DNA of 64,000 nt. It comes from Thioalkalivibrio sulfidiphilus HL-EbGr7. GTDB taxonomy: Bacteria > Pseudomonadota > Gammaproteobacteria > Ectothiorhodospirales > Ectothiorhodospiraceae. Positions 12,413 through 22,058 of the stretch are shown here, piece by piece. Below the pieces are notes generated by a model. That model was not told where the DNA came from. It did not search any database and worked only from the letters and a program-made list of their open reading frames with translations. Both the position numbers and the translations under genes were made by a program. The DNA is taken from NCBI RefSeq assembly GCF_000021985.1, contig NC_011901.1, forward strand, positions 3,172,501 to 3,236,500, given 5' to 3'. Numbering within the stretch: position 1 is the first letter of the stretch; every line of letters starts with the position of its first letter.

Positions 12413-12799
12413 ATGACCGATCACACCTCAAGGCCCGCCTGGAACGACCGACTGGTCGACATCCTGCGTTCACGGGCGACCCTCATGTTCCTGGTCGGCC
12501 TGCTGCTTGGCTGGCTGATCTTCGCGAACCATGGTGAATCCGAGACGCTGATGGTCACCGTGCACAATGACAGTCCGGTACTGATCGAGGCCATCTGGTT
12601 CGATTTCAGCCACGGGCATCGACAGTCCAGCCTCTACGAGGGACAGATCCGGTCCGGCGAGTCGCGCCTGGTCGCCCTCAATCACCCGCCGGGGGCGGGG
12701 TTCAACATGAAGGTGCGTTATGTGGACGGCATAACGCAGGAATTCTGTGCCAATCGCGGGGTCAGGGAATGGGCGCAGGAGGTACGCCTCTACCGCTGA
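12413..12799 (+). CDS. Unknown protein with one membrane segment
   Basis: I do not recognise the family. From ATG 12413 the protein is 128 aa, with a short cytoplasmic N-terminus, one hydrophobic helix (ATLMFLVGLLLGWLIFA, about residues 22-40) and a soluble domain outside (ETLMVTVHNDSPVLIEAIWF...). The outer domain looks like a small beta-sandwich. A longer frame begins at 12320, but its first 31 residues cross an AT-rich stretch (12365-12400) that looks like promoter DNA. Confidence 0.6.
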   Translation: MTDHTSRPAWNDRLVDILRSRATLMFLVGLLLGWLIFANHGESETLMVTVHNDSPVLIEAIWFDFSHGHRQSSLYEGQIRSGESRLVALNHPPGAGFNMKVRYVDGITQEFCANRGVREWAQEVRLYR

Positions 12800-12982
12800 C
12801 CGACATCGGCGAGTTCGGCCACCTGCCCCGCCAAATTGCCCGCTGATCGGGCGCCCTCTGCAAAAACACCCGGCATCACCCAAATGGGTGATGCCGCGCC
12901 CCAGCCTGCCCACTAAGGTTCTCCCAAACCATTTCAATGGCCACCGGGCCCCTGATCCCGGGCAATGGAAGGAGACCGACCC

Positions 12983-14695
12983 ATGACCTCAGGTAGAACA
13001 CTGTCCGGCAACTACCCCGGACATCCCAAGGCAACGGGCATGAGCTGGCTGACGCCGGCAACGCTGCTGGTTGCAAGCCTTGCATTGGCCGGCTGCGGGG
13101 GCGGCGGCGGTAGCAGCAACCCCGCCGACCCCGTCATTTCCACCACCGCCATCGATGGCGCTGTGAGCAAGGGCCCGGTGGTCGGCGCCCAGGTGCTGCT
13201 CTACCTTGCGGGCGCGGACGGTGGGCATACGGGTGAGCCCGTGGCCGGGCCGTTTACCACGATCGCGGACGGCACCTGGGATGATGAGATCCCCGAAGAG
13301 CTGCCCCGTCCCCTCGTGGTCATCGCCACCGGCGGCAGCTATACCGACGAAGCCACCGGAGACACCGTGGAACTCGGCAGCCGCAGCCTGCGCAGCTATC
13401 TGCCGGCTGACGCCGATACGGTGGCCGTCACCCCGCTCACCGAACTGCTGGTGCGCGTGACCCAGGAGCAGATCGCCGATAGCCCTGACACGACCATCGA
13501 GAATGCGCTGGATGCGGCGAAAAACACACTGAACCAGGCCCTGGCCATCAACTTCGATCCGCTGACCACCAAGCCGCTGGACATCAACAACGCCGGTGAC
13601 GGTGATCGTGACCAGCGCGCCTACACCGCCATCCTGGCGGGCCTCTCCGTACTCGCCAACAACCTGGCACCCACTGCAGACCCGTTCGAGGTGGTGCAGG
13701 CCCTGATTGATGACATGAGCGACGGCACCCTGGACGGACAGAAAGCCGGCGAGCCGGTGCCGGTGGGAGACAGCGAAGACACTCTGCCAACCACCACGAC
13801 AACCGATCTGCTCATCGCCATCAACACTGCCATTGACGAAGCCGACGATTCCTCTGCCTTCGATGACGTGGCCGTGAGTGAGGACGGCGAGGGCAATCTG
13901 GTCATCTCCCCCCGTTACACCCTGGGTGGAACCGTCAGCGGTCTCCTTGGCAGCGGCCTGGTGCTGCAAGAAGGCGCTCTCGAGCTGCCCATCGAAAGTT
14001 CCGGCAGCTTCACCTTCAGCGGCTTCTTCGATGCAGAAACCAGTTACTCGGTGACCGTCCTGACCCAGCCCACCAGCCCCATGCAAACCTGCTCCGTGAC
14101 GAATGGCTCTGGCGAGGTATCAGAGGATGTGACCAACATCGTTGTCAGCTGCGAGACCGACACCTTTACGGTGGGCGGCACCGTGAGCGGACTTGATGCC
14201 GAAGAAAGTCTGATCCTGCAGAACAACGGCACGGACAGCCTGCCAGTGACAAGCAACGGCGGATTCGTCTTCGACACCCCCGTACAAGACCAGGCCCCCT
14301 ACAACGTCACCATCCTCACGCTGCCCGAGAGCGGTCAGATCTGCGGCGTGATCAACGGCATCGGCAATATCAACGCCGCGGCTGTCGACGACGTCGTAGT
14401 CAGTTGCGACCTGATCACCGTATCGATGGACGTCATCAATGGCTCATTCAGCTCACAGGGCAGTCAGGTGGTCGACGGCACCCTGGTACTGCTTATCCAG
14501 CCCGAACCCGGCTACGCCCTTGTCGAAGGCAGTGTCGAGGTGGTCGGCGAAGGCTGCAGCGGCGAACTGGACGGCAATCTCTACACCGTGACCCTGGGCA
14601 GCGAAGCCTGCACGGTCACCGCGGAGTTCGAAGAGGCGCCACTCGACGGTGCCACCTGGGGCAATTTCAACTGGGGTGAGGCCAACTGGCAGTAA
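12983..14695 (+). CDS. Large lipoprotein with repeated beta domains
   Basis: A signal peptide ends in a lipobox (LALAGCGGGGG), so the protein is probably lipid-anchored at the outer membrane or surface. A long N-terminal domain follows (DGAVSKGPVVGAQVLLY...). Two clearly homologous repeats lie at about residues 310-395 and 395-475. Each contains GGTVSGL, an alternating beta pattern with Y-VT-L, and a Cys pair (QTCSV...VSC and QICGV...VSC), suggesting a disulfide in each. The C-terminus ends in an aromatic motif (GATWGNFNWGEANW). RBS GGAGA lies before ATG 12983. A surface or adhesion role is a guess. Confidence 0.75.
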   Translation: MTSGRTLSGNYPGHPKATGMSWLTPATLLVASLALAGCGGGGGSSNPADPVISTTAIDGAVSKGPVVGAQVLLYLAGADGGHTGEPVAGPFTTIADGTWDDEIPEELPRPLVVIATGGSYTDEATGDTVELGSRSLRSYLPADADTVAVTPLTELLVRVTQEQIADSPDTTIENALDAAKNTLNQALAINFDPLTTKPLDINNAGDGDRDQRAYTAILAGLSVLANNLAPTADPFEVVQALIDDMSDGTLDGQKAGEPVPVGDSEDTLPTTTTTDLLIAINTAIDEADDSSAFDDVAVSEDGEGNLVISPRYTLGGTVSGLLGSGLVLQEGALELPIESSGSFTFSGFFDAETSYSVTVLTQPTSPMQTCSVTNGSGEVSEDVTNIVVSCETDTFTVGGTVSGLDAEESLILQNNGTDSLPVTSNGGFVFDTPVQDQAPYNVTILTLPESGQICGVINGIGNINAAAVDDVVVSCDLITVSMDVINGSFSSQGSQVVDGTLVLLIQPEPGYALVEGSVEVVGEGCSGELDGNLYTVTLGSEACTVTAEFEEAPLDGATWGNFNWGEANWQ

Positions 14696-14744
14696 GGCCA
14701 GCGCTTATCCGACTTATCTTGATTCCATGTAAGGAGAAGACATC

Positions 14745-15434
14745 ATGAAACTGAAGAACATCATGCTCGCCGGCGCCATGGCCATCGCCCTCACCGGGAC
14801 CGCCCAGGCTCAGGTCGCCGTACCCAACACCTTCGCCGACGGTCAGCCCGCCGTGGCCGCCGAGGTCAATGCCAACTTCTCGGCACTGGCCACGGCAATC
14901 AATGATCTGGCTGATCGCGTTACCGCCCTCGAGAGTGGCGCGGGTGATACCGGAAGCACTGGAGTTCCGGGTGTCTATCGGATCGTATCCACGCAGACCG
15001 AACTTTTCGGACAGAATATGGTTGAAGCCGGCTACGCAGAGCTGAATGGCTACGTATTGACCGGCCGACTTGTGATGAATTCCGGGGGCACGTGGTCTCT
15101 TGAGGGCAACGAGTTTGAGCACCGCTTGGCAGGTATTGGTGACGTCCAGTTCGACGTTGATCCAGATACTCAGAATGTCACAAGGTTTGGCTCTCAGGAG
15201 CTTCTCATCCAAATGAGTCCTTTAGCCGTGAATCTTAGCGGAACCTGGGCGCAGGGAGGCGATGGTAATCGCACTGTGACCCTGAGCATCGGCGAGGACG
15301 AAATACTCGACTTTAGAACCTCTGTGACTGGAGAGATCATGCTGGCACCGAATCTTGCGCGTGAGAACGAAGGTGGTTTTCAAGGCGGCCAAGCGGGTGT
15401 CGTGATTGCCATCAAGCTGTCCAACCAGCCCTGA
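14745..15434 (+). CDS. Secreted protein of unknown function
   Basis: A 23-residue Sec signal peptide (MKLKNIMLAGAMAIALTGTA, cleavage after AQA) is followed by a segment common in exported bacterial proteins (VPNTFADGQPAVAAEVNANF) and a short coiled coil (LATAINDLADRVTALE). The remainder is beta-rich with low charge. The start has a good RBS (AAGGAGA). The gene lies 49 bp after the lipoprotein gene and is followed by a terminator, so the two may be one unit. The codon use is slightly more AT-rich than that of its neighbours, from about 14960 on. Confidence 0.75.
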   Translation: MKLKNIMLAGAMAIALTGTAQAQVAVPNTFADGQPAVAAEVNANFSALATAINDLADRVTALESGAGDTGSTGVPGVYRIVSTQTELFGQNMVEAGYAELNGYVLTGRLVMNSGGTWSLEGNEFEHRLAGIGDVQFDVDPDTQNVTRFGSQELLIQMSPLAVNLSGTWAQGGDGNRTVTLSIGEDEILDFRTSVTGEIMLAPNLARENEGGFQGGQAGVVIAIKLSNQP

Positions 15435-15515
15435 TGAGTTCGGTCTCGGATAAAGATTATCCGTACATCGTCATCCGTCGGCATTAATGATCAGTTCACG
15501 AATCAACTTTGCATC

Positions 15516-15553
15516 ATGAAGAAGGCGCCTAGCAGGCGCCTTCTTCATTTCAA
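15516..15553 (+). terminator. Intrinsic terminator
   Basis: GAAGAAGGCGCCT pairs with AGGCGCCTTCTTC around a 3-base loop, ending in a T-rich stretch. It lies 80 bases after the secreted-protein gene. It works in either direction, since A-rich bases also flank the left arm. Confidence 0.8.
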
Positions 15554-15620
15554 TGCGCACTGATTAGAGAGCACACTTTCAGCACACCTACTCACTTCAG
15601 CACATCCATCATCCTCAGTT

Positions 15621-15739
15621 GGGCTCGGTTTGGGACACCCATCATCCCCCCTCACTTCAGTGGGCTCGGTTTGGGACACCCATCATCCTGGGCGGGCTCG
15701 GTTTGGGACACCCATCGGGCTCGGTTTGGGACACCCATC
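15621..15739. repeat. Four direct copies of a 23-bp unit
   Basis: Copies of GGGCTCGGTTTGGGACACCC plus ATC begin at 15621, 15662, 15694 and 15717, so the spacing shrinks from 41 to 32 to 23 bp. Three copies are followed by ATCC. Each unit contains the small palindrome GGG-ACA-CCC, and the decamer CTCACTTCAG occurs at 15591 and 15651. The stretch 15435-15785 holds this array, the terminator and no gene that I can see. Confidence 0.85.
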
Positions 15740-15785
15740 ATCCTGGGCTGACCCAGCATCGCTGTTCGGCCCGGGGTCGGGCCTC

Positions 15786-16562
15786 CTACAAGGCTGCCAG
15801 AACTTCTCTGAGTTTGCGGTTGAAAGCCTCCGGCATCTCCATCTGGGGGAAATGCCCGGTGCCGGGCATGTGCCACTCGGTGACCCGACCGGCACAACGC
15901 TGCCTGGCAGGTTCGGGGATCAGGTCGCCATTGATGGCATGGACGGGGGCCTCAAGCGCACCGAACGCCGGCTCGGGGCTCCAGCGCAGCAGGTCGCGCC
16001 ACAGGGGCAAGGCCCAGGCGGTGTCGGCGGCGGCCATCTCGCGCTTAAGGCGTACGCGGGTGGACTCGTCCATGGCGGAGCCCGTGGCGTTGTCCACCAG
16101 GCCCGCCATGGCGGCGGCGAAATCCTCATGGAACGGGGTCTCGATGCCCTGGGCATCAGCCTCGGAGAGATCCCCATAGGGAAGCACGAAGGTGTCCACC
16201 AGCACCACAGCACGCACTACATCGGTGCGGGCGGCCGCCTCCAGGGCCACCGTACCGCCCATGGAATGGCCTACCAGCACGGCATCCTCCGCGCCCAGGG
16301 CCTCCAGGGCCGCGGTGACATCATCGGCCAGGCCTGTCACGCTCCAGTCGGTGCGTCCCTCGCTTTCCGATTCTCCGTGACCGCTCAGGTCCAGGGCCGC
16401 CACCCGGTAGTCCCGGGCCAGATCCGCCATTTGCGGCACCCAGTAATCCCGCCGGCAGGTCCACCCGTGGATGAACAGGATGGGCTGACTGCCCTCGCCG
16501 CCCTGATCCATCACCAACTGATGGCCGGCAATGCCGGGAAAGTTTGTTTTTTGGTATGTCAT
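15786..16562 (-). CDS. Alpha/beta-hydrolase fold protein
   Basis: An esterase/lipase-like hydrolase of 258 aa. The oxyanion region is FIHGWTCRRDYW (about 29-40) and the nucleophile elbow is GHSMGG (about 97-102). The acid is probably the Asp of INGD, and the catalytic His lies in PGTGHFPQ near the C-terminus. No signal peptide, so it is cytoplasmic. The substrate is unknown. It is divergent from the LuxR-type regulator at 16769. Confidence 0.85.
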   Translation of the reverse strand: MTYQKTNFPGIAGHQLVMDQGGEGSQPILFIHGWTCRRDYWVPQMADLARDYRVAALDLSGHGESESEGRTDWSVTGLADDVTAALEALGAEDAVLVGHSMGGTVALEAAARTDVVRAVVLVDTFVLPYGDLSEADAQGIETPFHEDFAAAMAGLVDNATGSAMDESTRVRLKREMAAADTAWALPLWRDLLRWSPEPAFGALEAPVHAINGDLIPEPARQRCAGRVTEWHMPGTGHFPQMEMPEAFNRKLREVLAAL

Positions 16563-16768
16563 TTGCCTTCCCCCTGATCACACAGGCTCTCAACCCAGGC
16601 ATGGGTGGCCCTTGCTGGCCGTTCATCCCGGACTTGCCCCCATTTATCCACATTCATGTTATATCTATTACCACTGGCCTATGATTACCATAATCGGCAG
16701 CGAAACGTGATCTAATACACAAAAACAATAAAGCGCCCGGCAAGGCGCCACAGGGACCGTCAAGACCC

Positions 16769-17986
16769 ATGAACGAGCGACAGACGCTTATCCATCTCGA
16801 TCGCCGGACACCCCGTCTGCTGGACACCCTCTACGAGACCGTGGACCACCCCGAGGTCTGGCAGCGTTTCCTGGATGAACTGGTGGAGGCCAGCCACGGG
16901 CGTTCCGCCCGCCTGCTGTTCCTCAACGACCGGGCCGATCAGGTCAACACCAGCCACAAGGTGAACATCGACGACGATGCCCACCAGGCCTACGTGGGTC
17001 ACTTCGTCAACACCTGTCCCTGGCGCCCGGAACTGGTCCAGAAGCGCCCCGGCCGGATCTACTCCACCTTCCTCGATTTCTCCTGCCGGCAGCCTGAGTT
17101 CTACCGGACCGAGTTCTTCAACGACTGGGCCCGGGGCCTGGACATCCACCACGGCATCTGCGGCACGGTGTTCCAGGAAACGGGGCTCACGGTGCAGCTG
17201 CTGGTCCAGCGTACCCGCGACCAGGGGTACTTCACCGCCGACGAGACCGAGTCTATCAATCGCCTGATTCCTCACATCCAGCGCGGTCTGCACCTGTCCC
17301 GCCAGTTGCAGGCGATGCGCCAGGAAGTGGCTGCCGTGCGTGACGTGGCGGACCGTCAGGGTCTGCCCTTCCTGCTGCTCGGCGAGAACGGGGAGGTGAA
17401 TTTCGTGAGCGAGGCGGCCAGGCACCTGATCGAACACTGCGATCAGCTGCGTCTGGCAGAGAACCGCCTGCATATCGCAGGGCAGCCGGCGGACCGCAGT
17501 CTGAGACGGCGTATCCTGCGCCAGATGGCGCACCAGGCACAGGGCAGCGCCCGGCCCTCCAGCCTGCGTATCCCGAGGGCCGGGATGCCGGACCTTCAGC
17601 TGATCCTGAGCCCCCTGCATCCGGACATGCCCGCGCTGCAGCTGGTGCCGGTGCCCAGCCACATGGCCGTGTTCATCCACGACGCCCTGCGCGCGCCGGA
17701 GATGGACCGGGAACTGCTTATGGAGATGTATGGGCTGACTGCCGCCGAGGCCCGCACCGCGGCGCTGGTGGCCCAGGGACAGGACGTGCCGGAGATCGCC
17801 ACCCATGCCGGTACCAGCGCCAACACCATCCGCACCCAGCTGAAACAGTGTTTCCGCAAGACAGGCACCCGGCGCCAGTCGGAACTGGCCTGCGTGCTGC
17901 TTACAGGAGGTGCGCGGCTGGATCGCCGTGACAGCTACACCGTCCAAGACGCAGATACTGCCGGCTCACTGCGACGGACAGCCTGA
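16769..17986 (+). CDS. LuxR-family transcriptional regulator
   Basis: 405 aa. The C-terminal helix-turn-helix (LTAAEARTAALVAQGQDVPEIA, then TSANTIRTQLKQCFRKTGTRRQ, about 325-380) is a typical LuxR/GerE domain. The N-terminal about 300 residues carry no receiver signature and probably form a PAS/GAF-like sensor. It follows a 200-base AT-rich spacer that probably holds the promoters for it and for the divergent hydrolase. The ligand and targets are unknown. Confidence 0.85.
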   Translation: MNERQTLIHLDRRTPRLLDTLYETVDHPEVWQRFLDELVEASHGRSARLLFLNDRADQVNTSHKVNIDDDAHQAYVGHFVNTCPWRPELVQKRPGRIYSTFLDFSCRQPEFYRTEFFNDWARGLDIHHGICGTVFQETGLTVQLLVQRTRDQGYFTADETESINRLIPHIQRGLHLSRQLQAMRQEVAAVRDVADRQGLPFLLLGENGEVNFVSEAARHLIEHCDQLRLAENRLHIAGQPADRSLRRRILRQMAHQAQGSARPSSLRIPRAGMPDLQLILSPLHPDMPALQLVPVPSHMAVFIHDALRAPEMDRELLMEMYGLTAAEARTAALVAQGQDVPEIATHAGTSANTIRTQLKQCFRKTGTRRQSELACVLLTGGARLDRRDSYTVQDADTAGSLRRTA

Positions 17987-18009
17987 TAAGGCATCCTGGC
18001 AGGATTGAA

Positions 18010-19176
18010 TTACTGCGTGCCCACCGTCACCCGGTCCCGTCCGGCGTGCTTGCTGCCGTAAAGGGCCTCGTCGGCCTGGGCCACCAGGCGGTCCAGGATC
18101 TCGTGGCTGCTGCCTTCCGCCGCCTCATCTTCACCCAGCCCTGAAACACCCATGCTGGCGGTGACCAGCAGGCAGCGGTCGCCCACGTTCCAGGACAGCT
18201 TCGCCAGGCGCGCGCGGATGCGTTGCGCCAGGCTCATGGCGCCTTCCAAGTCGGTGCCGGGCAGGGCGAACATGAATTCCTCGCCGCCGAAGCGCGCCAG
18301 GATGTCGCCCTCGCGCAGCATGGATTTCAGCGCGGCGCCCACGTCCTGCAGCACCCGGTCTCCCCAGGCGTGGCCGTGGTCGTCGTTGACCCGCTTGAAG
18401 TGATCCAGGTCCAGGGCCAGCACCGCGAAGGGCTGGCCATGGCGGCGGGTACGGGACAGGGCCGCCTGGGCCTCGGGGAAGAAGAAGCGCCGGTTGTTCA
18501 GGCCGGTGAGGTCATCCACCACCGCCAGGGCCTCGTAGCGCTCACGCAGTTCCTGGGCCTGATCGAGTGCCTGGCGCAGTTCCGCGGTGCGCTCCCGGAT
18601 GACCGCCTCCATCTGGTGGGTGTGGCGCCAGTAGGTCACGGACTGACCCAGGTAGACGCTGAACAGGCGCAACAGGCGTTCCCGGTCCTGGTTGAAGAAA
18701 TGGGGTTCCGGGTGGGAGACGTTGAGCACGCCCAGCACCTCGTCGCCCTGGCGGATGGGCAGGCACACCAGGCTGCCCACGGGGACCTCGTTGCCCAACT
18801 CGGCGAAACGGTCATCACCACCGCAGTCGCTGCAGCACTGGATCTCACCGCTGGCAACAGCCAGTCCCATGATGCCCTCGCCCACCCGCAGGCAGGCAAT
18901 CGAAGACTCCCGGGAACCGACGTCCGCACCCATGAGGTCGGACCAATCCATGCCGGCGGCGTTGACCAGCACGCCCCCCTCATTCAGAAACACGGAACAA
19001 CGTTCCATGCCCTGGTTCTCCAGCAAGGCCCTCAGGGCGGCCTTGAGCAGTTCACCCAGGTCAGGGGTATTGAGATCGAGGCTGGAGAGATCCTGCAGCG
19101 CGGAGAGACATTCCATGAGACCCAGCAGGCGCTGCTGGGTGTCCCGGTAGGCCTCCACCAGGGTGGCGTTATCCAT
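18010..19176 (-). CDS. GAF-domain diguanylate cyclase
   Basis: Makes c-di-GMP from GTP. The GAF domain lies at about residues 25-170, and a helical linker (RERTAELRQALDQAQELRERYEAL) leads to the GGDEF domain at about 215-380. The active-site motif is intact (ARFGGEEF). RxxD (REGD) sits five residues before it, as in a product-inhibition I-site. No membrane helix, so it is cytoplasmic. It lies 58 bp upstream of the HDOD gene on the same strand order (19235-20113), and the PilZ protein at 22059 is a possible effector. Confidence 0.92.
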   Translation of the reverse strand: MDNATLVEAYRDTQQRLLGLMECLSALQDLSSLDLNTPDLGELLKAALRALLENQGMERCSVFLNEGGVLVNAAGMDWSDLMGADVGSRESSIACLRVGEGIMGLAVASGEIQCCSDCGGDDRFAELGNEVPVGSLVCLPIRQGDEVLGVLNVSHPEPHFFNQDRERLLRLFSVYLGQSVTYWRHTHQMEAVIRERTAELRQALDQAQELRERYEALAVVDDLTGLNNRRFFFPEAQAALSRTRRHGQPFAVLALDLDHFKRVNDDHGHAWGDRVLQDVGAALKSMLREGDILARFGGEEFMFALPGTDLEGAMSLAQRIRARLAKLSWNVGDRCLLVTASMGVSGLGEDEAAEGSSHEILDRLVAQADEALYGSKHAGRDRVTVGTQ

Positions 19177-19234
19177 GGCAGTCGTCCTGGGTTGCGACGC
19201 GGGGCCCGTTCATGGTCTTGGTAATGCGGGGCTT

Positions 19235-20113
19235 TCAGGGATGCGCCAGCTGGCGCGCGAGCGCCTGCAAGGACTCGACCCTGGGCTGGCTGCGGTGCAA
19301 CAGGGGGGTGATGTCGTCCTCGCAGAGCCCCAGGGCCAACAGCCAGGGCCGTCGCAGTTCGGGATCGTCCTGACTCTGATGGAGACTCGCGGCGAGACAG
19401 GCGGCCAGACCCACCAGCGCCGAGAGCTGGCTGTGGGGGCCCTGGTAGCCGGGGGCGTCGTAATGGGCCATGACCACGGCGACCCCCTCGGGCAGCTTCC
19501 AGCGGCGTGCCAACAGCGCACCCGCCTCCATGGCATCGATACCCAGGGCCTGGCGGGTACGCACGGCCAGCGGTTTATCGGCTTCCCTCTGGGACAGCAC
19601 CCTGGACATCTCGGCGGGGAACAGGGCGCACAGGGCCAGCAACCCCAGTTCGTGGAGCAGTCCAGCCAGATAGGCCCACTCGCCGGCCACGGGCTCCCTG
19701 TCCCTGACCAAACCCGAGAGCGGAACAGAGAGGGTGGCGGTGGCCATGGCCGTGAACCAGAACCGTTCCGCGTCGAAGGCCCGGCAGGCCTTGGTGTCGA
19801 AAGGGCCGCTCAGCACGATGCCCAGGGCCAGGTTGCGCACCATGTCCAGGCCCAGCACCCGGCCCACGGCATCGCCGACGCTGTAGACCGGCTGGCGGTT
19901 GGCGAAATAGGCGGAATTGGCCAGACCCACGATCCGCGCCGTCAGGGCCGGGTCCATCTCGATGACCTCGGAGAGCTGGCCGAGACTCAGGTCCTTGCGG
20001 TCCAGGTCCGCCAGCAGACGCTGGGCCACCACCGGCAGCGGCGCCAGGGACTGCAGCTGGCGCATCCGCACGGCGGGATCTGGAGGCTGGACTAGGGGCT
20101 GGGCCGGGGTCAT
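19235..20113 (-). CDS. HDOD-domain signalling protein
   Basis: The HDOD domain (LAPLPVVAQRLLADL..., DPALTARIVGLANSAYFANRQPV split over about 25-75, and LLHELGLLALCALFP later) is related to HD hydrolases but usually lacks catalysis and acts in signalling. The start at 20113 (MTPAQPLVQPPDP) is uncertain: the frame stays open to 20248, but the extra residues look non-coding and no clear RBS is visible. The protein is about 292 aa. Confidence 0.8.
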   Translation of the reverse strand: MTPAQPLVQPPDPAVRMRQLQSLAPLPVVAQRLLADLDRKDLSLGQLSEVIEMDPALTARIVGLANSAYFANRQPVYSVGDAVGRVLGLDMVRNLALGIVLSGPFDTKACRAFDAERFWFTAMATATLSVPLSGLVRDREPVAGEWAYLAGLLHELGLLALCALFPAEMSRVLSQREADKPLAVRTRQALGIDAMEAGALLARRWKLPEGVAVVMAHYDAPGYQGPHSQLSALVGLAACLAASLHQSQDDPELRRPWLLALGLCEDDITPLLHRSQPRVESLQALARQLAHP

Positions 20114-20323
20114 GGGCTGGTTCGCTGCGGCAACAGGCGGTTGCTCATAATGGTCCCTCAGTATACACAGGTGGTCAGGGCCGTCTTGCATGGCAGGGCA
20201 TACGCCTGTCACACCAGCATGACCATTCATCACGTAGGGAATTGGCAAGGCCTGTCAGACCGCGCCCCCCGCCGGGATACTTCGAACATCATGATGAAAG
20301 GCAGCCTGCGGATATTCCCCGGG

Positions 20324-21070
20324 CTAGCGGCCCCACTCCATGGTTTCCAGATACTCCCGCAACTGCCCGGCGGTGCGGAATTTCTTCAGGATCAGGCTGC
20401 GCTTGAGCCCGCAGCAGATGGCCTTGATCTCCGGCGGCAGTCGGGCGTAGTGGGCCTTCCCGCCCAGGGCCTCGTGGAAGATGTGGATCAGGTTGACCAC
20501 GTCGTCGTGGATATTCTCCGCCCGGGGACGGCCCCAGTGGAACAGGTCCAGCAGGCGCAGCTCGAAACCCAGGCCGTAGCGGCTGACGATCACGTTGTCC
20601 GAGTGCAGGTCGCCATGGTAATCGCCCATCTGGTGGATGCACTCAATGCCGCGGGCCAGGGCATGCAGCAGGTGCAGGGCCGGGAAGGGGGAGAGCCTCC
20701 CGCCCTTGTGGCGCCGGATGAAGGCGGACAGCAGCTCCCCCTCAACGAACTCGGACACCAGGAAGCTCACCGTCACGCCGTCGAGCACCATGCGCTCACG
20801 GGTGTAGTACTGGATCACGATGGGACACTGGCGCAGCTTGTGCAGCTTGCGGGCATAGAAGATGGCCGCCCGGTCGCGGGGATTGCGCTGGGGGAAGAAG
20901 AACTTGGCGGTGCGCTCAATACCCGTGGCCAGCTCCCGCACCCGGTAGACCTCACCCTCCCAGCCGGCACCGAGACGATCCATCACCAGGTACTTGTCCA
21001 GCAGGCGCTGACCCGGCTCCAGATTGAACGACCTGACTGACCCGCCCATGAAGCGACCCTGTATGTCCAT
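20324..21070 (-). CDS. Serine/threonine protein kinase-like protein
   Basis: A kinase-fold protein of about 248 aa. It has a glycine-rich segment (DRLGAGWEGEVYRV), a candidate ATP-binding Lys in RTAKFFFP, a catalytic loop HGDLHSDNVIV (HGD in place of HRD, as in aminoglycoside-kinase-like enzymes) and DLF where kinases have DFG. The Asp residues are retained, so activity is plausible. The start could be 21070 or 21049. It is divergent from the membrane protein at 21206. Confidence 0.8.
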   Translation of the reverse strand: MDIQGRFMGGSVRSFNLEPGQRLLDKYLVMDRLGAGWEGEVYRVRELATGIERTAKFFFPQRNPRDRAAIFYARKLHKLRQCPIVIQYYTRERMVLDGVTVSFLVSEFVEGELLSAFIRRHKGGRLSPFPALHLLHALARGIECIHQMGDYHGDLHSDNVIVSRYGLGFELRLLDLFHWGRPRAENIHDDVVNLIHIFHEALGGKAHYARLPPEIKAICCGLKRSLILKKFRTAGQLREYLETMEWGR

Positions 21071-21205
21071 TGCAAATGGCCCGCATTTCGGCAGGCCGGA
21101 CGTGGAAGAAGATGACAATCCGAACTATACATCTTGTAACAGGCCCGCCGAGAGTGCCGAACCTGGCTTGGTCCTGCCCAGCCACTTTTCTACAGGAGGG
21201 AGTAC

Positions 21206-21991
21206 ATGGACAAGGTCATCAACACCTCACCCAGCATTCACATCCCCACGCTACACCGGGTCGCCCCCGACCGCCCCTACCACTGGCTGGCGGCGGGCCT
21301 CAAGGACATCAAGCGCACCCCCGGCCTGAGTCTCGGCTATGGCCTGTTCTTCAGCCTGGTGGGGGTGATGCTGCTGACCGGGGCCTGGAACGATCCCTGG
21401 CTGGTGATGACCTTCATGGCGGGCTTCCTGCTGGTGGGGCCGCTCACCGCCCTGGGCCTGTACGAGATCAGCCGTCGCCAGGAACGCGGCGAACCGCTCA
21501 CGCTCATGGACACCCTCACCTCCTGGCGGCGCAACCCGCTGGGCATCTCCCTGTACACGGTGTTCCTGGGCATCATCATGATCGCCTGGATCCGCTTCAC
21601 CAGCCTGATGATCGCGCTGTTCTTCGAGGGGGTGCCCGACAAACTCCAGGAAGGCTGGATGGCGCTGATCACCACGGAACAGGGCTTCGGTTTCCTGCTC
21701 GTCTTCACCCTGAGCGGTGCGGCGGCGGCCCTGCTGGTGTTCATCACCGGCGTGGTCACCCTGCCCATGATGAAGGAGCGCCGCCAGGACGTGATCACCT
21801 GCGTCATGACCAGCATCCGGGCGGTTCAGCACAACCCCGCGCCCATGATCCTCTGGGCCCTGATGCTGGTGGTGCTGATCGGCATCGGCTTTGCCACCTT
21901 CCTGGTGGGCATGATCTTCATCCTGCCGCTGCTGGGTCATGCCAGCTGGCATGCCTACCGGGAACTGGTGGACCGGGAAGTGATTGCCTGA
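21206..21991 (+). CDS. DUF2189-type integral membrane protein
   Basis: 261 aa with about six hydrophobic helices (for example GLFFSLVGVMLLTGAW, LVMTFMAGFLLVGPLTALGLY, LYTVFLGIIMIAWIRF, ALMLVVLIGIGFATFLVGMIFILPLLGHASWHAY split at helix ends). The N-terminal IHIPTLHRVAPDRPYHWLAAG and the C-terminal GHASWHAYR are typical of the DUF2189 family as I remember it. The function is unknown. It has a strong RBS (GGAGGG) and a terminator follows. Confidence 0.8.
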   Translation: MDKVINTSPSIHIPTLHRVAPDRPYHWLAAGLKDIKRTPGLSLGYGLFFSLVGVMLLTGAWNDPWLVMTFMAGFLLVGPLTALGLYEISRRQERGEPLTLMDTLTSWRRNPLGISLYTVFLGIIMIAWIRFTSLMIALFFEGVPDKLQEGWMALITTEQGFGFLLVFTLSGAAAALLVFITGVVTLPMMKERRQDVITCVMTSIRAVQHNPAPMILWALMLVVLIGIGFATFLVGMIFILPLLGHASWHAYRELVDREVIA

Positions 21992-22010
21992 AGACATGAA
22001 GCAACACACG

Positions 22011-22041
22011 AAAAAAGAGGGCCGGTCGGCCCTCTTTTTTT
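22011..22041. terminator. Bidirectional intrinsic terminator
   Basis: AAAAAAGAGGGCCG pairs with CGGCCCTCTTTTTTT around a 2-base loop. It separates the DUF2189 gene (+) from the convergent PilZ gene (-), and its A and T tracts would serve both. Confidence 0.92.
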
Positions 22042-22058
22042 GCCCGGCCGTGTCGGCC

